From the NCBI GenBank assembly GCA_002786025.1, contig NHNW01000039.1, positions 186,001-250,000 on the forward strand: a DNA stretch of 64,000 bases, read 5' to 3'. Numbering within the stretch: the first letter of the stretch is position 1; the number at the start of each line of letters is the position of its first letter. This stretch comes from Zasmidium citrigriseum. Taxonomy: Eukaryota > Ascomycota > Dothideomycetes > Mycosphaerellales > Mycosphaerellaceae. This document shows, one piece after another, positions 20,709-32,086 of the stretch. Position numbers and translations under genes: made by a program. Under the pieces are notes generated by a model. The model was not told the origin of the DNA. It worked only from the letters and a program-made list of their open reading frames with translations, and ran no database searches.

Positions 20709-23700
20709 TCAATTGCTCGTCGCCTGGGCATTCCGCTCTGCAAGACTTCCCTGCGTCCTGAACAAAGCTGGATTCCGCACGAATTTCTCATGCACTTTGA
20801 ACGCCCCGAATACCTCTTGCTCCTCCTTCTGGTTGGGATCCTTTCCATATCCGCCTCCTGATGGGGTGATCACGACGATGTGATCGCCAGCATTCATCGG
20901 CGTGGTAGCCTTACCACCTAGGCTGATAGTCCTGGTCGTGCCGTCCTCATACTTGCGAATCCATAAATTCACTCCTCGCTGGCCTTCATCTCCACCGGCC
21001 ATACCATATGGCGGTATTACTCTCCGCTCCGACAAGATCGAGACTTGTACCGGCCTTCTGAACTCGATGTCTCGAACACAGCCATCGCCGCCACGGTGGA
21101 GACCAGCACCACCGCTTCCCTTGCGAATTGAGAATTCGTGGAGGATGACAGGATATCTCTTCTCGAAGATCTCGGGGTCTGACATCCTGGTATTGGTGAT
21201 GTGGGTGTGCACACCACTTTCTCCATCCCAGTCGGCGCCAGCTCCAGCACCACCAGCGATCGTCTCGTAATAGCCGAAGCCTTTGGTGACTTTGCCGGTT
21301 TCCGGATCTGTACCTCCATATCCGAACGTCAGGTTGTTGCAGGTTCCTTGGGATGCTGCGGCGGCTCGGAAGGCCTTGAAGATGAGGTCGACAATCCGCT
21401 GCGAAGTCTCGACATTCGACCCGACTGTTGCAGCTTTCAGCGACGGTGATAGGAGTGTGTTTGGTGGACAAATCAGTTTGATGGGCTCTAGACAGCCTTG
21501 ATTCAGCGGTATGTCGGAAGATATCATCGAGCGCAGGCAGTACTAGAGGTATGTCAGCATACTCGTGCAGTTCGAGCTTGGGTAACGGTGGACTTACCAT
21601 GATTCCAGAGTACATGATTGCTGGCGGGCAGTTCAGATTACCAAAGTGCTCTGGACCAGTCCCAGTGAAATCGAAGACAGCGCTGCCGGTCTCTCTATCA
21701 ATGTCGATCTTCAATGCTAGCGGAGTGCCGTCATCGATGTAGTCAACAGCCTGCAGAGATTGACCAGCAAATCTCTCAGAGAAGATCTTCAGAAGCTCTC
21801 GTACGGACTGGGCAGCGTTGTGCTGAATGGCCTTCATGTAGAATTGGACGACCGGCCATGAGTACTCTTTCACAAGAGCCTGAATGAGCTGGATTCCTCG
21901 ATTGTTGGACGCGATAGCAGCCTTAAGGTCTGCGATGTTATCTCGCAATGTCCTTGTTCCGCTGCAGCCTGGGTACGATCCTGGGATGTCGTAGAGGATC
22001 TCAGTCAGGCCCTTCTCATCGAAGACTCCTTCCTTGACCATCTTGAACGACTCAACGGCGACACCTTCCTGCCAGAGTTCGGTAGAGTTCGGCGGCATCG
22101 ATCCAGGTTGGATACCGCCAATGTCCGCATGATGCCCTCTGTTGGCCACGAAGAACAGGATCTCTTTGGGGTCCTCATCGTTGTCGAAGACTGGTGTGGT
22201 CACTGTCAAATCTGGCAAATGGGTTCCACCGGAGATCGGGTGGTTGCTGAGGATCACGTCTCCGGGCTTCAGCTCTCCTGGGCCGTAAAGCTTCGCTTGA
22301 TATGCAATGGCGTAGCTCATCGAGCCAAGATGACCCGGAATATGCGGCGCATTTGCGACAAGACCACCGTCAGCTGAGAAGACTGCGCAGCTGTAATCTA
22401 GTCGCTCTTTGATGTTGACAGAGATGGACGTCTTCTGCATTGTCTGGCCCATCTGCTCGGCGACGCTCATGAATCGATGGCCGAAGACACTCAGCTGGAT
22501 GGGATCTGGCTGATCAGTGCCAACGTCAGGCTTCTCGATGTTGGTGATTTCTAGCATGACATGCTCTGGGAGAATGACCGCAGCACTTCCTGGATCAACG
22601 ACGATCGTCTGCGTCTTGTCGATGACCATTGCAGGCCCTTGAACTCGAGCTCCGGTCGGCAGCGTGCCGAGAGTGAAGACACCGGTTTGTGTCCAGCCAT
22701 GGTTCTCAAAGAAGACCTTGCGGTACGAGTCTGCTGATGAAGGGCTGACGGGAGGCGACATCTGCACTCTCTTGAGCTCTTCGAATGGACTTGTTAGCTT
22801 GACTTGCATGCCCTTGGCCGTACTTCGCACTCGAACATCGTCGACTAGGACGTCTCTGGGTTGCGTGAAGCCGAATTCTTGATGGTGTCGAGCAACGAAT
22901 GCATCGCCGAACTTTTCGAGCCCTTCTTCTGACTTGGGTATCATGAGAGCTGTATCGCTGCCCTGATATCTCATGTTCAGGAAGAGGGTATGCTCGATTT
23001 GGCTGCTCTCGAATCCTTGCTTCATCAAGCCTTCCTCGCCAGCTTTGCACAGCTTGTCGAATCGACTTTGGAGCTGCGGAATGGCAGCGTCTGAAAAGGT
23101 GGCAGCTTCTGGCTCTTGGTTCTCGACGACTACATCCGCAAGTGCCATGCCATACGCTGACAGGATACTGGAGTACTTCGGGATGATGGCACACTGGATA
23201 CCCAGATCTCGGGCAATCGCAACGGCGTGCTGGCCACCAGCTCCACCAAAGCATCCAAGGTTGTGGGCGCCGGTCTCGAATCCTCTACCCTCACTCAGAG
23301 TACGAATCGGCCGTGTCATCGTGGCGTTGGCGATCGAGATGAATCCAAGAGCGACCTCTTCAGAGGTCAATGTCGCCTGTCCCGCCTTCTCTTCGTTGAC
23401 GACGGCGGTCAGATCTGCGAACTTCTTCTTAACGACTTCCACATCCAGTGGCCTAGGGAAAGAATCTGGAATGATTCTCCCCAGGAAAAGGTTGGCGTCG
23501 GTGACTGTGAGGGGGCCTCCTTTCCCATAGCAAGCCGGTCCAGGATTGGCTCCAGCACTCTGTGGTCCGACTTTGAAAAGACCATGCTCCCAGAACAGCA
23601 TCGAGCCTCCACCAGCGGCGACCGTGTTGATATCCAGCTGAGGTGTCTGGATTGTGACCTGGGCAATGGTGCTTTCGAAGATATGCTCCAAGCTTCCGGA

Positions 23701-24755
23701 GAATCTGGCGACATCTGTACTCGTTCCACCCATATCGAAGCCCAGCACCGGCGTGGCATCCTTCTCGTCATAGCATGTTCTCGAGAGACCAACGACACCA
23801 CCAGCCGGCCCGCTGAGAACACCGCGGAGACCAGTAAAGCTCGAGAAGGAAACCAGACCTCCGTCTGACTGGTTCAAGAACAGCTTCTCGCCATTCCTGT
23901 CCTCTAGCCTGCCTTTGAAGCCATTGCGGAAACTTTGCAGGTAGTCTTCCGTCACAGGCGAAAGATATCCATCCGCAACAGCTGACTGCGCTCGCGGCAC
24001 AAGCTTCGCCATCGTCTGCAGCTCTGAGGATACGGACACTCGAAAGCCCAGTTCCCTCGCAACCTTCGCCACGGCATTCTCGTGCTCCTGGTACGTATAC
24101 GAATGCAAGAACGCCACGGCAATACTTCGATAGCCTTCATCCCACAAGCTCTGGAGATGCCTTCGTACAACATCCAGATCAGGCGTCTTCAATATCCGCA
24201 CCGCCTCCCCTGTCAACCCAGTCCTCAACTGCGGATCAGAAGCAACATCAATAACCACCGGCTCCGGATCCTCCGCAAACCCCTCAATCGTAACCCTCTC
24301 CTCCACCTCCACCACCTTTTCATACAACTTACTCAACCGCTGCACACTCAAATCGAAAATATTCGGGCGCGCCTGGTTCCCTATCCTGAGAATGTCCCGG
24401 AAACCTTTCGTCGTCACCAGCGCGACTCGAGCGCCTTTTCGTTCTAGGAGGGCGTTTGTGGCGACTGTCGTTCCCATGCGGATGGATTCTACGGGTTCTA
24501 GGTCGAGGGGTTGGTTGCGAGGTATTGTTGTGTTGGTGGCGATTTCGAGGATTTGCCGGATGCATTCTGTCGGTGCGTCGTGGTATTCTGAAGGGGAGTC
24601 GGAGAGGACTTTGAGGACGATGTCGTTGGGGTGGTTGGGGATTTGGGCCCAGGCGTCCGTCTGGAGACTGTCAGTGAGTGCTTGTTGGGTTTGGGGATTG
24701 GACTTACGAATGTGCCGCCTCGGTCTATGGCTATACGGATTCCTTTTGAAGCCAT
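20709..24755 (-). CDS. OPLAH: 5-oxoprolinase (ATP-hydrolysing), HyuA/HyuB type
   Basis: Three exons (24708-24755, 21598-24660, 20709-21542; introns of 47 and 55 nt) give 1314 aa, the usual size for the eukaryotic fused enzyme (about 1,290). The first exon holds the N-terminal nucleotide-binding start MASKGIRIAIDRGGTFTD, split by the first intron. The hydantoinase A half includes ATNALLERKGARVALVTT, VLGFDMGGTSTDVARF and GACFGGAGGQHA-type glycine loops (CFGGAGGQHAVAIARDLG). The hydantoinase B half begins near residue 770 and has GHLGSMSYAI, SNHPISGGTHLPDLTVTTP and, after the second intron, the YCLRSMISSDIPLNQGCLEPI segment. It opens 5-oxo-L-proline to L-glutamate with ATP in the gamma-glutamyl cycle, in the cytosol. 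It is divergent from a Dal5-type permease with a GATA palindrome between, so nitrogen control is plausible. Confidence 0.95.
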
Positions 24756-25246
24756 GTTGTGTAAGCTTTACTGCTCTTTTAGGCGAAGGGGACAAGAAGG
24801 AGAGGGCCAAAGGTATTTCCAAGCTCAATCCAGCAAACAGCTACTTTATGTCTACCTCTTATTGCTGACTTTTAGGCTTAGTCTCGAGGTATAGAGCTCC
24901 TGGCCGAGTGGAGCTCCACCGGCCGATAGGCATGATGCCGTGTAGCTCTCGGCCTCCCAGGATGTTCGCCGGTCGACATTGTCGGTGTCGGGATCAATTG
25001 CCGACTACCTATCAGTTGATTGATAGGTAGTACTTGCTTGCCCGGCCGAAGTTTCAACTATCTATCGATACAAGACGTCCAAGGCTTGGTTGCCTACTGC
25101 AGATGCGAGGCCAAGAATACGCGTGAGGTGGTCGGCCGGGCACATCAAGATGGCTGCTGTCCTTTCTATGCTTCGGCTGAGTAGACTCTTTCTCTAGGAG
25201 AGGTTGGTCCCCAGCAGCACTTTATCGTTGACTGCACTTTCTTGTC
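24756..25246. promoter_or_regulatory. Divergent 5-oxoprolinase / permease promoter with GATA cluster
   Basis: The shared 491-bp region contains five matches to the fungal GATA-factor site HGATAR between 24924 and 25067 (24924-24929 plus, 25009-25014 minus, 25021-25026 plus, 25058-25063 minus, 25062-25067 minus). Roughly 0.4 would be expected by chance over that 144-bp span on both strands. AreA/Nit2 activates nitrogen-catabolic genes through such sites. Confidence 0.6.
25005..25030. repeat. Perfect 10-bp inverted repeat holding two GATA sites
   Basis: Left arm CTACCTATCA (25005-25014) and right arm TGATAGGTAG (25021-25030) are exact complements around a 6-base spacer GTTGAT. Each arm carries TGATAG, so the element presents two head-to-head GATA sites 12 bp apart. 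Confidence 0.85.
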
Positions 25247-26963
25247 ATGGAGCAAAATACCACCATCGGCAATGCGGACCTCCCAAAGACTGATCTCAAA
25301 TCTCCTCCAATCGATGAGTCCGGACAATTGGACATCGACAATGGCTTCACCGACTCGTACATCGATCCAGCCAAAGAGGCAAAGATGATGCGCAAGTTCG
25401 ACGTAGGAGACACCCGCCCACAAGCCTCAAGTCCACTTTCTCATTCTCGCACAGTTCTTCGCCATCGGCCTCTTCGGCTTATTCTACATGATGGCCAACC
25501 TTGATCGAAGCAACCTGGGAAACGCTCAGATCGCCGGAATGCCAGAAGACATCGGACTCGTTGGCAATCAGTTTGGAACGGCGACGACACTGTTGTATGC
25601 AACCTACGTTCCCTTCGAAGCTCCTGCTGCAATCCTCTTGAAGAAGATCTCCCCTAAATACCTCATGGCCTTCTGTGCTTTCTCCTGGGGCATCACAACC
25701 CTCTGCATGGGTAAACCCCTTCCCCCATAAACCCCAACTATCCATTCTCACTCACATTCGTTTAGGATTCATCCAAGACTACAAAGGCCTTTACGCCTGT
25801 CGCCTCCTGATCGGCTTTTTCGAAAGCGGCCTCATTCCTTCGATTAACGTCTACATCGCCATGGTGTACAAGAAATCCGAACGCGGGAAACGTTCGGCCG
25901 TCATCTTTGCTTTCAGCGCATTTTCGAGTGCCTTTGGCGGCGTGCTTGCTTTTGGGTTGACGCAGATTCATGGGCCGGGTGGGTTTCAAGGGTGGCGGTA
26001 AGTTCTCAATCCCCCTCTCTGTAACATCCTCGCTGACTCCGCATTGGACAGATGGCTCTTCGTCGTCGAAGGTCTCCTAACAGTCCTCCTCGTCCCCCTC
26101 TTCTTCTTCCTATTCCCTAAAACGCCCACAACAGCCTGGTTCCTCACGCCCGCCGAAAAAGACCTCATCAACCTCCGCTACGCCCAAGACGCTCACAACT
26201 GGGGCATCGATGAGGAGTTCTCCTGGAGCGAAGTCTTCAAGACGTTCTATGATCCGAAGTGGTACGCTTTCTGGGTCTATCAATTTTGTTGCGATGTTTC
26301 GCTGTATGGCTTGACGACGTTCATGCCGGCGATTGTGCAGGGGCTGGGATATGAGAGTGTCAAGGCGAATTTGATGACGGTGCCGGTGTTCATGGTGGCG
26401 TTGGTGTCGTTTTTGATCATCGCGTACTTTTCGGATCGGACGGGGTTGAGAGGGCCGTTTTTGTTGGGCGCTTTGGGGAGTTTGATCGTTGGTTATGCGG
26501 TTTTGATTTCGGTGGATAATCTCAAGGCGAGGTATTTTGCTTGTTTTTGTAAGTTGTTCGCTGAGGTTTAGGAGGAAGGCTGTGTAGCTGATGAACTCCA
26601 GTGGCCGCCATTGGCATCTATCCAACCACTGGCCTCTCCCTCATGTGGCTGCAGGACAACGCCGCGGGCCATTACAAGCGTGTGACGATGGTGGGAATGA
26701 TCCTCACCTTGGGCAATACAGCAGGAGTTGCCGTCGGCCAGATCTTCACTACAGAAGACAGGCCTCGTTACATCGAAGGCATGTCCATTGCCTTGGGACT
26801 GGCATGCGTCTCAATAGCAATGGTGATCTCGTTGATGACTGGCATGGCGTTCGTCAACAGGAAGAGAGCCGCAGAGCTCAAGAGGGCTGAGGATGAAGGG
26901 AGGGAGATTGTGCCGCAGCGAGAGAACGGAGATCTAGATGTTCATTTTAAGTACTCGCTATAG
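25247..26963 (+). CDS. MFS transporter, Dal5/allantoate-permease-like (anion:cation symporter)
   Basis: Five exons (introns 25403-25454, 25711-25765, 25998-26051, 26549-26601) give 500 aa from the ATG at 25247. A hydrophilic N-terminus with PAKEAKMMRKFD leads to about 12 membrane segments. TM1 ends in ANLDRSNLGNAQIAGM, the hallmark of the fungal ACS family, followed by the loop of the GRLLIGFFESGLIPS type (CRLLIGFFESGLIPS), GKRSAVIFAFSAFSSAFGG, and in the second half FSDRTGLRGPFLLGALG and WLQDNAAGHYKR. The first intron has a weak donor (GTAGGA) but a strong pyrimidine tract and keeps the frame. The family moves allantoate, ureidosuccinate, nicotinate, biotin precursors or small peptides. The substrate here is unknown; its position next to 5-oxoprolinase hints at a nitrogen-containing acid. 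It converges on the next gene with 79 bp between stops. Confidence 0.87.
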
Positions 26964-27042
26964 GAATATACAGACCACTATCGATACTGATTCGATGACT
27001 ATGCAATATGAATGGTTCTTTCTGCACATACCTCCTAGTTCT

Positions 27043-28258
27043 TCAGTTGAAGAGCGAGTCAAAATCGAAGTCTGCACTGGTGTTGTTGTTTCCACCGTTG
27101 CCAGTGTCCATGCCCTCGAAGTTAGCCAGATCCATAAGATCCTCAAACGTAGAATCTCGTTGCTCGCCAGCGCCTTGCGAGTCCATTCCGTTATTTGCAT
27201 CGCCTACCCCAAAGAGCGTGTTCAGATCCACGTCGGTGCCATCATTGTTCGATTGCGTGTTGGCGTAGTCTTCCAGTCCAGGCAGTAGTGATGAGATGTT
27301 GTCATTGTCTGCACCATTTGCATCGAAGTTGGCGCCGAACGAACCGAAGTCGATTCCATTCGAGCCGTCCTGATCGAAGCTGAAGTCCTGATGTTCGCCA
27401 CCAGGTCCGCCTGCACTCATGGGGTCGTTGAAAAGGGAATCGAGGTCATTCGCAGTGTCAGGCGCTTTGTCTTCGTCTGATGACTGACCAGGTTTGGCGT
27501 CCGCAGCAGGCTTCGTGTCGAGCTGGAGTTCGCCGTTCGAGGGCTTGAGGTCGTCTGTTGTAGGTAATGTATGAGCAGCTACACTCGGTTTGGACTCTGC
27601 AAGAGGTGGTGTGGGTTGCAGGGGCTTGTCGTCTGCGATCAACTCGTCGAAAGATAGAGCAGGTACAGGTTTCGAATCGTCGTCTTGGCCAGCGTCCTCC
27701 ATGATGATGTCTTCCGTGGGTTGAGGTTGCTCGGGTTCGGGTGGCTGATTGTCAACTTGCGACATCTCCGCCGGCTTGACGTCTGGCTCGGGTGCTGGTA
27801 CACTCTCAATTTTGCTCTCTGGAGCAACCTTTTCGGTAGGTGGTTGTTGTGGTTGAGCAGCAGGTGGAGCTTCTTGGATGAGCGCTTGCTGGCCGGATCG
27901 CTCTCTACAAACTGCGAGGTCACGGCGCATCACAGCTTGAGCGATTTGCTGAGATACATTAGTGATGGATGCTTCCACAACAGGTTCCACAATAACCCAC
28001 CAACTCGGCCTCCAGCTTATCCAACGCATCGTTGAAGTTGATCGACGCCACTGGCAAGGCATGCTTCAGCTTCACGATTTGCGCCGTCGGAGGGGATTTT
28101 GGATTGTTCCCCAGTGCGGCGAACACGCGACCAGTCTGCTCCAACTGTACGATGTCATTAGTGCGAGTTGCTTTCGTCCAGCCATCTCGACGTACCACGG
28201 AGTTCAGCTGGGACTGCAGCTGGTCCAGCAGCGCGGCGTGGTCGTTCGTCGTCGCCAT
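27043..28258 (-). CDS. Acidic protein, possible transcription co-factor (Mediator Med2-like?)
   Basis: Two exons (28001-28258, 27043-27948; intron 52 nt with a CACTAAT branch site) give 387 aa. The first 115 residues look helical (LLDQLQSQLNSVVRRDG, FNDALDKLEAELQ, QAVMRRDLAVCRE). The rest is low complexity, rich in P, Q, D and N, and ends with acidic/aromatic stretches: LDSLFNDP, DFSFDQDGSN, ISSLLPGLEDYA, DVDLNTLFGVG, FEDLMDLANFEG and DFDFDSLFN. Such repeated hydrophobic residues in an acidic background are typical of activation domains. The helical N-terminus weakly recalls fungal Mediator tail subunits such as Med2, but I am not confident. The alternative is an unrelated nuclear regulator. 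The exon-intron structure is well supported. Confidence 0.7.
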
Positions 28259-28958
28259 GTCGATGGTGTGAGGAATTGGCAGCTGATGGAAAGGAGAAGT
28301 GAGAGCTACTTGTATGTACGACCACGCGCGCGGCTCAGAGAAGTTTGGTCCGGATGGCGGCAAGGCGGAGTTGGATGCAGGTGAATGGAATAGGGTTTGG
28401 GTTGCTGCCGGCGAGGAGAGGCTCGGCAGCAGCCGCAGGGTCAATTTGCTCACATGGCGCGCTCACGCTGTTCCATCTCGTCTCTTCTTCTTACTACTAC
28501 CACCACACCTTTACCAGCATCTGCGCATCCAGCACCGAGGCGCGGCCCTCCCTGCGTTGCTTGTTTCCGCTGTCTCCTTTGTTCTCTCGGCCGTTTTGCT
28601 TGCTGCTGCTTTGTGCGCGCCCGCCCGACGTCTTCGTCCTCGACCACTTCGAGTCCTTTGCGCGCCCCACAGCCGACCCGCAGACAAGACAAGACCACTG
28701 CCACCGCTCCAACGGCCGCTCTCGTCTGTCGTCAAGCTTCAAGTGCGCGCAGCATCTATCACCACCACCTCAGACAGCTAAGCATTCACGAGCTTTTGTC
28801 TCCTTGTGCGTTTGCTTCCCAGCCCGCTCTCGTTCGACTCGCACGGCGCCTAATCACACACGCAGCTTCCGCTAGCAAGCTTCTATCGCAATTTCCTGAA
28901 CAGGCTCTTTCAATCCTATCTGCTCTCATCTCTGTCATCTCCTCGAGTCTTAGCAGCC
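28259..28958. promoter_or_regulatory. Divergent upstream region, pyrimidine-rich leader of the RNA-binding protein gene
   Basis: About 700 bp. From 28470 to 28950 the plus strand is C/T-rich (runs such as TCTTCTTCTTACTACTACC), as in leaders of highly expressed fungal genes. ORFs of up to 277 codons run through it, but they overlap the RNA-binding protein in the wrong frame and look like shadows. Confidence 0.5.
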
Positions 28959-30664
28959 ATGGCCGACGCTACTTCCTCCGCCGGGTCTTCCCTCCCACCG
29001 CCGCCCACCACGGGCGCTGCCCCAGGCCAGCCTGGCTACGAAAACGGCTCCCAGCAGGGTCACATGCCACCACCGCCAGTCCCGCCGCTCAACATCCCCC
29101 AGAACAACAATCCGATTCCGACGCAGATGGGCGGCGCTGCAGGCATCACCTCTCCAACCAGCGCGGGAGGCTACGTCAGAAGAGCTGCTCCAGAACCGAA
29201 CAAAAGAGCTTTGTACGTTGGTGGTCTTGATCCACGTGTGACGGAGGATGTTCTCAAGCAGATCTTCGAAACCACCGGGCACGTGCAAAATGTCAAAATT
29301 ATCCCTGACAAGAATGTGAGTACCTCTGCACATGAACCCTTTGCCATTGGCAGCTGCCTTGTCTAGCCGACAACAATAGGTCCAGTGACTCAATGTCTGC
29401 CTACTGTGTCGTGCGCAGCAACACATATCTACTCTGTTTTTACCACACACAACCGATACACAAATACACTCTATCAGAACTCAAATCTAACTATTGCAGT
29501 TCCAGTCGAAGGGCTACAACTACGGATTTGTGGAGTACGACGACCCCGGCGCAGCAGAACGAGCCATGCAGACCCTCAATGGCAGGCGCGTGCACCAGCA
29601 GGAGATCCGTGTCAACTGGGCCTACCAGTCCAACAACACCTCCAAGGAAGACACCTCCAACCACTTCCACATCTTCGTCGGCGATCTCTCTAACGAAGTG
29701 AACGACGAGGTCCTTCTCCAGGCATTTTCGGCATTCGGACAAGTTTCCGAGGCGCGTGTCATGTGGGACATGAAGACGGGTCGCTCGCGTGGCTACGGCT
29801 TTGTTGCTTTCCGCGACAGAGGCGAGGCGGAGAAGGCTCTCAGCTCCATGGACGGAGAGTGGTTGGGTTCACGTGCCATAAGATGCAACTGGGCCAACCA
29901 GAAGGGTCAGCCTTCCTTCGCCCAGCAGCAGGCCATGGTCTCGATGGGCATCACTCCCACCACTCCTTACGGTCACCACACGTTCCCTACCCAAGGCGCC
30001 CAGTCCTACGAGATGGTGGTCAACCAGACCCCACAGTGGCAGACTACCTGCTACGTCGGCAACCTCACCCCATACACCACTCAGAACGACCTGGTCCCAC
30101 TTTTCCAGAACTTTGGCTATGTCACCGAGACTCGGTTCCAGTCCGATCGCGGCTTCGCTTTCATTAAGATGGATACGCACGAGAACGCGGCCAACGCCAT
30201 CTGCCAGCTCAACGGTTACAATGTCAACGGCCGGCCACTCAAGTGCAGCGTAAGTTCTGATCTCTATCTTATCTGATCAACCTATACTAATTATTCCGCA
30301 GTGGGGCAAGGACCGACCTCCAACCGGCCAATTCGACGGCTACAACCCAGCCCAGACTCCTCAGTCCGCTGTGTCCGCCTACCCACCGACTCCTCAAGCC
30401 TTCTTCCCGCAATATGGTCAGCCAACCGCCGCCATGTCTCCTCAGGCGAGCACTCCCGGCGGCCAGTTCCAACACCCACCACCGGGCAGCTGGCAGAACA
30501 GCATGACTCCTCAGGGAATGCACCCACAAGCTGGCAGCTGGCCTAGCCAGCAGATGACGCCACAGAGCGCCGGAGGCTATGGGCAGGCACCTGCTGGTTT
30601 CATGCCTCAGCCAGGAGCTCCTCAGCCAGCGCCATTTGGTCGTGGCTACGGTTACCAGGGCTAG
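28959..30664 (+). CDS. PUB1: Triple-RRM RNA-binding protein, Pub1/TIA-1 type
   Basis: Three exons (introns 29316-29499 and 30250-30301) give 489 aa from the ATG at 28959. A proline-rich N-terminus of about 80 residues precedes three RRM domains. RRM1 has RNP2 ALYVGGL and RNP1 YGFVEY; RRM2 has HIFVGDLS and GYGFVAF; RRM3 has TCYVGNL and RGFAFIKM, then GRPLKCSWGKDRPP at the last splice. The C-terminal 110 residues are Pro/Gln/Gly-rich (QQMTPQSAGGYGQAPAG), a prion-like tail expected in stress granules. Pub1/TIA-1 binds poly(U) and AU-rich mRNA and affects stability and translation in nucleus and cytoplasm. The first intron, at 184 nt, is more than three times the local norm. Family very clear; orthology to Pub1 rather than Nam8 is judged from the three-RRM spacing and the tail. 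Confidence 0.93.
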
Positions 30665-31272
30665 TGGACACACGGCTGACACGACTCTCTCTGTTACTAC
30701 GACAACCCCTCACGGCAATGTACTTTACCTCTCATCCTCGACGATACTCTCTGGATACCCTGCTGCAGCGGCCTGTGTTTTTACTTTCTGGTTGAGATTG
30801 TGGCCCACAATTAGCGTCCTTCAAGCTGCTCTGCATTGTGTCTCCGAAAGGCTGGAGCCCCAACGAGCACAGATCAAATATAGTTTACTCCTCTTTGTGC
30901 CTGTTCTGCTGCGATTCATGGGTGCAGTTGGTGTTTCTGAAAATGGGAAGGGAAAGGGGAGGGAATGTCAGGATGTTTATAGCGTAGCTCGACTCTCAAG
31001 AATGGATTTGAAAAGCGTGGTTTTGAGAAACGATATTCCTTTCTTGGTCATTTCTCTACCCTGAGCCTGAGTGTGCTCACTTGAATACTCTTGCTGCTGT
31101 GTCTTGCATCCTCCCTGCCAGGGATAAGAGAGCGCCAATGCCGATGTGGTCACCACGTCAGGGTCCCATTCCATGCTCCCCAGGCTCAGGTCTTAAGAAA
31201 GCTGATATCCCCAACCGCTCTCCTCTGCCCTGGTCTTCACCAGCATCTTCTGTCGTGGATCAACGAGCCGCA
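30665..31272. other. Convergent interval, two 3' UTRs
   Basis: No supported gene. The T-rich first part fits a long 3' UTR of the RNA-binding protein. Confidence 0.45.
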
Positions 31273-31863
31273 TCATGTCGCCTTCCCGTCCAACTTCTCG
31301 AATAACTCCACTATTGAACCATGGTCAGTCCACGAATGAACGGCAGCCCGAATCTCCCAGCACTCACCTGCCTCCCCATCCGGTCCAAACATATAGACCG
31401 TCGTCCAGGACGTCCCATCCGGACGAGTGAACTTCTGAGGCCGATCAACCGCTTTCCAACCCAACTTGGCCGCCTCTCCAATCAGCGCCTCGCTACCCGT
31501 GACATCGAGCGCAATGTGGACGCTTCCGATACTACACGGAAGAAATGTCAGTACAGGCCGCAGTGCAGTGCGGTGTTGGCGGGTAACTTACTCGCAAGCT
31601 CTTGGCTTGTAGGTCTTGCGATCCGCTGGTGCTGAGTATTCCAACAGCTCGATCACGGTTCCGTTGGGGAGTTCGATGAAGGCGGCGTCGACGAGTGCGT
31701 CGGGGAGGCCGACTATGTTGATTTGTGGACCCAGTTTGATGTTTTGGATGGAGAGGACTTTGCCTCCGAGGAGGCCTTCCCAGAATTCGAGGGATCGGGT
31801 GAGGGAGGTGACGGTGATGCCGAAGTGGTCGGTGCGGTTGATGGTGAAGCCTTGCGAGGCCAT
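31273..31863 (-). CDS. VOC-superfamily (glyoxalase/dioxygenase-fold) protein
   Basis: Three exons (31592-31863, 31368-31531, 31273-31310; introns of 60 and 57 nt) give 157 aa. It contains two beta-alpha-beta-beta-beta units: DHFGITVTSLTRSLEFWEGLLGG then AFIELPNGTVIELLEY, and after the first intron IGSVHIALDVTG then GPDGEAVELFEKL. Metal-ligand candidates are the H in TDHFGI, the E in VIELLE, the H in SVHIAL and the E in EAVELFE, the usual four positions of VOC enzymes. The protein could be a lactoylglutathione lyase, a fosfomycin-resistance-like or a ring-cleaving enzyme; the reaction cannot be told from sequence. The second intron is 57 nt with no in-frame stop, so its retention would add 19 residues between strands; removal gives the expected family spacing. 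Confidence 0.85.
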
Positions 31864-32086
31864 GGTGTGGGAGGTTGTTCGTGTGGTGGCACAATTGCTA
31901 CCAGCCCATGGCTTTTGCTGTCTTTCCGAATTAATTTAAGGCACACCTGCCCTGGACCGACTGGTGATTACAAATGCATGGTTCGATCGAACCTTCTGGT
32001 CGCAGGCATGTGGCTCGATTTTTTTGCAATGGTGGGAGGGGAACTCCATACTGTTTATACGACTTTACCGGTCTATCTGCCGGCTT

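Noticed and set aside
28397..29230. 277-codon plus ORF in the leader of the Pub1-type gene
   Set aside because: Ser/Arg/Pro-rich reading of a C/T-rich leader; overlaps the real start in another frame.
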